A stretch of DNA of 6,561 nt, taken from positions 1 to 6,561 of the forward strand of contig JALVLL010000281.1 in the NCBI GenBank assembly GCA_027027485.1, read 5' to 3'. The position numbers and the translations under genes were made by a program. The notes below the pieces were generated by a model. The model worked only from the letters and a program-made list of their open reading frames with translations. It searched no databases and was not told the origin of the DNA. Source of the stretch: Candidatus Bipolaricaulota bacterium. GTDB taxonomy: Bacteria; Bipolaricaulota; Bipolaricaulia; Bipolaricaulales; Bipolaricaulaceae. Position 1 is the first letter of the stretch. Each line of letters starts with the position of its first letter. This document shows positions 5,935 through 6,561 of this stretch, one piece after another.

Positions 5935-6258
5935 CTATTTTGTCAGTGCGATGCCGATGATGGCGCCGATAATGGTGACCCACATAGGAATGAGGACCGA
6001 AATGGTCATACGGTAAAGGGCCTTCATATCGGCACGAAGGGACCCGATTTCTCTATAAACTTCTTCCCTGAACGATCCCATCTCTCTGCGGACGGCCGCG
6101 ATCTCGCTGCGGAATTCGTTACGGAGCTCCTCCCGGAGGTTCACCATCTCCTCCCGAAGCGCATGTACCTCAGCTTCAAGTCTACCTAAGCGCTTGTCGA
6201 TCTGTTCGAAGGCTCCCTCGATTTTGGCCATCCGCTCTTCAAGGCTTGTCTGTGCCAT
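5935..6258 (-). CDS. Small coiled-coil protein with C-terminal membrane anchor
   Basis: A 107-residue protein of unknown function. The N-terminus MAQTSLEERMAKIEGAFEQIDKR resembles the widespread small bacterial proteins that start with a LEERxAKLEGxxEQ motif; this is recalled, not searched. Residues about 5-80 are an uninterrupted charged helix rich in Glu and Arg, likely a coiled coil, with FREEVYREIG and LREELRNEF stretches. Residues about 85-104 (TISVLIPMWVTIIGAIIGIA) form a C-terminal membrane segment ending in LTK. The overall plan of long helix then C-terminal anchor matches the two hendecad proteins, but the sequence and repeat register differ, so it is not an obvious third copy. It is tail to tail with copy 2 (2-base gap). 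It has its own promoter-like sequence and lies behind a terminator, so it is probably a single-gene unit. No Shine-Dalgarno is visible. Confidence 0.75.
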   Translation of the reverse strand: MAQTSLEERMAKIEGAFEQIDKRLGRLEAEVHALREEMVNLREELRNEFRSEIAAVRREMGSFREEVYREIGSLRADMKALYRMTISVLIPMWVTIIGAIIGIALTK

Positions 6259-6267
6259 GACGTTCCC

Positions 6268-6295
6268 ATTATACCGAAGTCTGGGATTTCTTAAG
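6268..6295 (-). promoter_or_regulatory. Putative promoter of the small coiled-coil gene
   Basis: On the minus strand a perfect TATAAT lies at 6273-6268, with a weak CTTAAG/TTAAGA 15-16 nt upstream (6295-6289). TATAAT ends 9 nt before ATG 6258 and the intervening ggGAACGTC has no clear Shine-Dalgarno, so the transcript should be nearly leaderless. The ATAATGGGA string is shared with the region before coiled-coil copy 2. Confidence 0.5.
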
Positions 6296-6307
6296 CGGAG
6301 CCACTCG

Positions 6308-6341
6308 AAAGAAAAAGGGCCCGGGATAATCCCGGGCCCTT
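6308..6341 (-). terminator. Intrinsic terminator of the right-edge gene
   Basis: A perfect 12-bp stem, AAGGGCCCGGGA (6315-6326) paired with TCCCGGGCCCTT (6330-6341), closes on a 3-base loop. On the minus strand the G+C-rich stem is followed by TTTTTCTTT (6316-6308), a good U-tract. On the plus strand it is followed by CTCTTCCCC, which is poor. It lies 22 bases after the stop of the minus-strand partial gene and should end that transcript. Confidence 0.88.
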
Positions 6342-6362
6342 CTCTTCCCCGGAGCGTGGGGT

Positions 6363-6561
6363 CTACCTGTAGATAGCGAGCTTCCTGAGGGAGGTGGTGA
6401 CCCAGGTGTCACCCACCTTCACCTGCACCTGGTAGAGGTAGATCCCGTTGGCCAGGTACTCACCCAGCAGGTTCTCGGTGTGCCACAGAAGCTCTGGACC
6501 CTCGGCCTCCCCTTCCCACACGAGCCTCCCGGCGAGGTCATACACCCTCACCCGCAGAAGC
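6363..6561 (-). CDS. C-terminal end of a protein with FlgD-Ig / T9SS-tail-like domain (partial)
   Basis: The reading frame is open to the window edge. The visible 65 codons read Leu-Leu-Arg and then VRVYDLAGRLVWEGEAEG, a linker, and LANGIYLYQVQVKVGD ending in LRKLAIYR. This is the signature of the small C-terminal beta-sandwich seen as FlgD Ig-like domains and as type IX secretion sorting tails (YDLAGR, then NGIYLYQV, then a closing strand). The GTG at 6551 encodes Val inside this domain and is not a start. The parent is likely a larger secreted or surface protein whose N-terminus lies beyond the window; its enzymatic or binding part cannot be seen. A strong terminator follows directly. The family call is from motif memory. 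Whether it acts as a secretion signal depends on a T9SS elsewhere in the genome. Confidence 0.75.
   Translation of the reverse strand, partial: LLRVRVYDLAGRLVWEGEAEGPELLWHTENLLGEYLANGIYLYQVQVKVGDTWVTTSLRKLAIYR

Noticed and set aside
6315..6341. Long palindrome as an operator or recombination site
   Set aside because: Location just after a stop codon and the U-tract on the minus strand fit an intrinsic terminator.

Overview
The window looks like chromosomal DNA from a G+C-rich, double-membraned (diderm) bacterium. The diderm call rests on a lipoprotein with a clean lipobox, a PorV/UPF0164-type outer-membrane barrel ending in phenylalanine, and a surface-protein-type C-terminal tail. Frequent AGG and ATA codons and small hendecad coiled-coil proteins recall thermophilic candidate phyla such as Bipolaricaulota/Acetothermia. 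That placement is a guess from pattern memory, not a search result.

Layout. (1) Bases 1-2424, + strand: an overlapping operon of an ABC-2 exporter ATPase, its permease and a MutT-like Nudix hydrolase, probably continuing from an upstream gene that ends at base 21. (2) 2511-2909, +: a small hendecad coiled-coil protein with a C-terminal membrane anchor (copy 1). (3) 5392-2934, - strand: a three-gene envelope operon, in transcription order a three-FN3-domain lipoprotein, a membrane-anchored TlpA-like thioredoxin, and a PorV-like outer-membrane protein. (4) 5600-5932, +: copy 2 of the coiled-coil gene, shorter by exactly two 11-residue units. (5) 6258-5935, -: an unrelated-sequence but similarly built coiled-coil, tail-anchored protein, convergent with copy 2 and 2 bases away from it. 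(6) Right edge, -: the C-terminal end of a protein with a FlgD-Ig/T9SS-tail-like domain, followed by a strong intrinsic terminator.

How the genes may work together. The first operon is an export pump plus nucleotide or small-molecule clean-up. The second reads as an envelope module: TlpA could act on the two CX4C cysteine pairs of the lipoprotein, and the PorV-like barrel could take part in export or display. The coiled-coil genes bracket this module and carry a shared promoter-like element at a fixed distance from their start codons.

Most notable are the coiled-coil paralogs. They share identical first 59 residues, differ in hendecad number, show unequal synonymous divergence along their length, and keep CGCAATAATG exactly 10 nt before ATG although the surrounding bases differ. 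No RNA gene, CRISPR array, transposase or intergenic stretch above 300 bases was seen.
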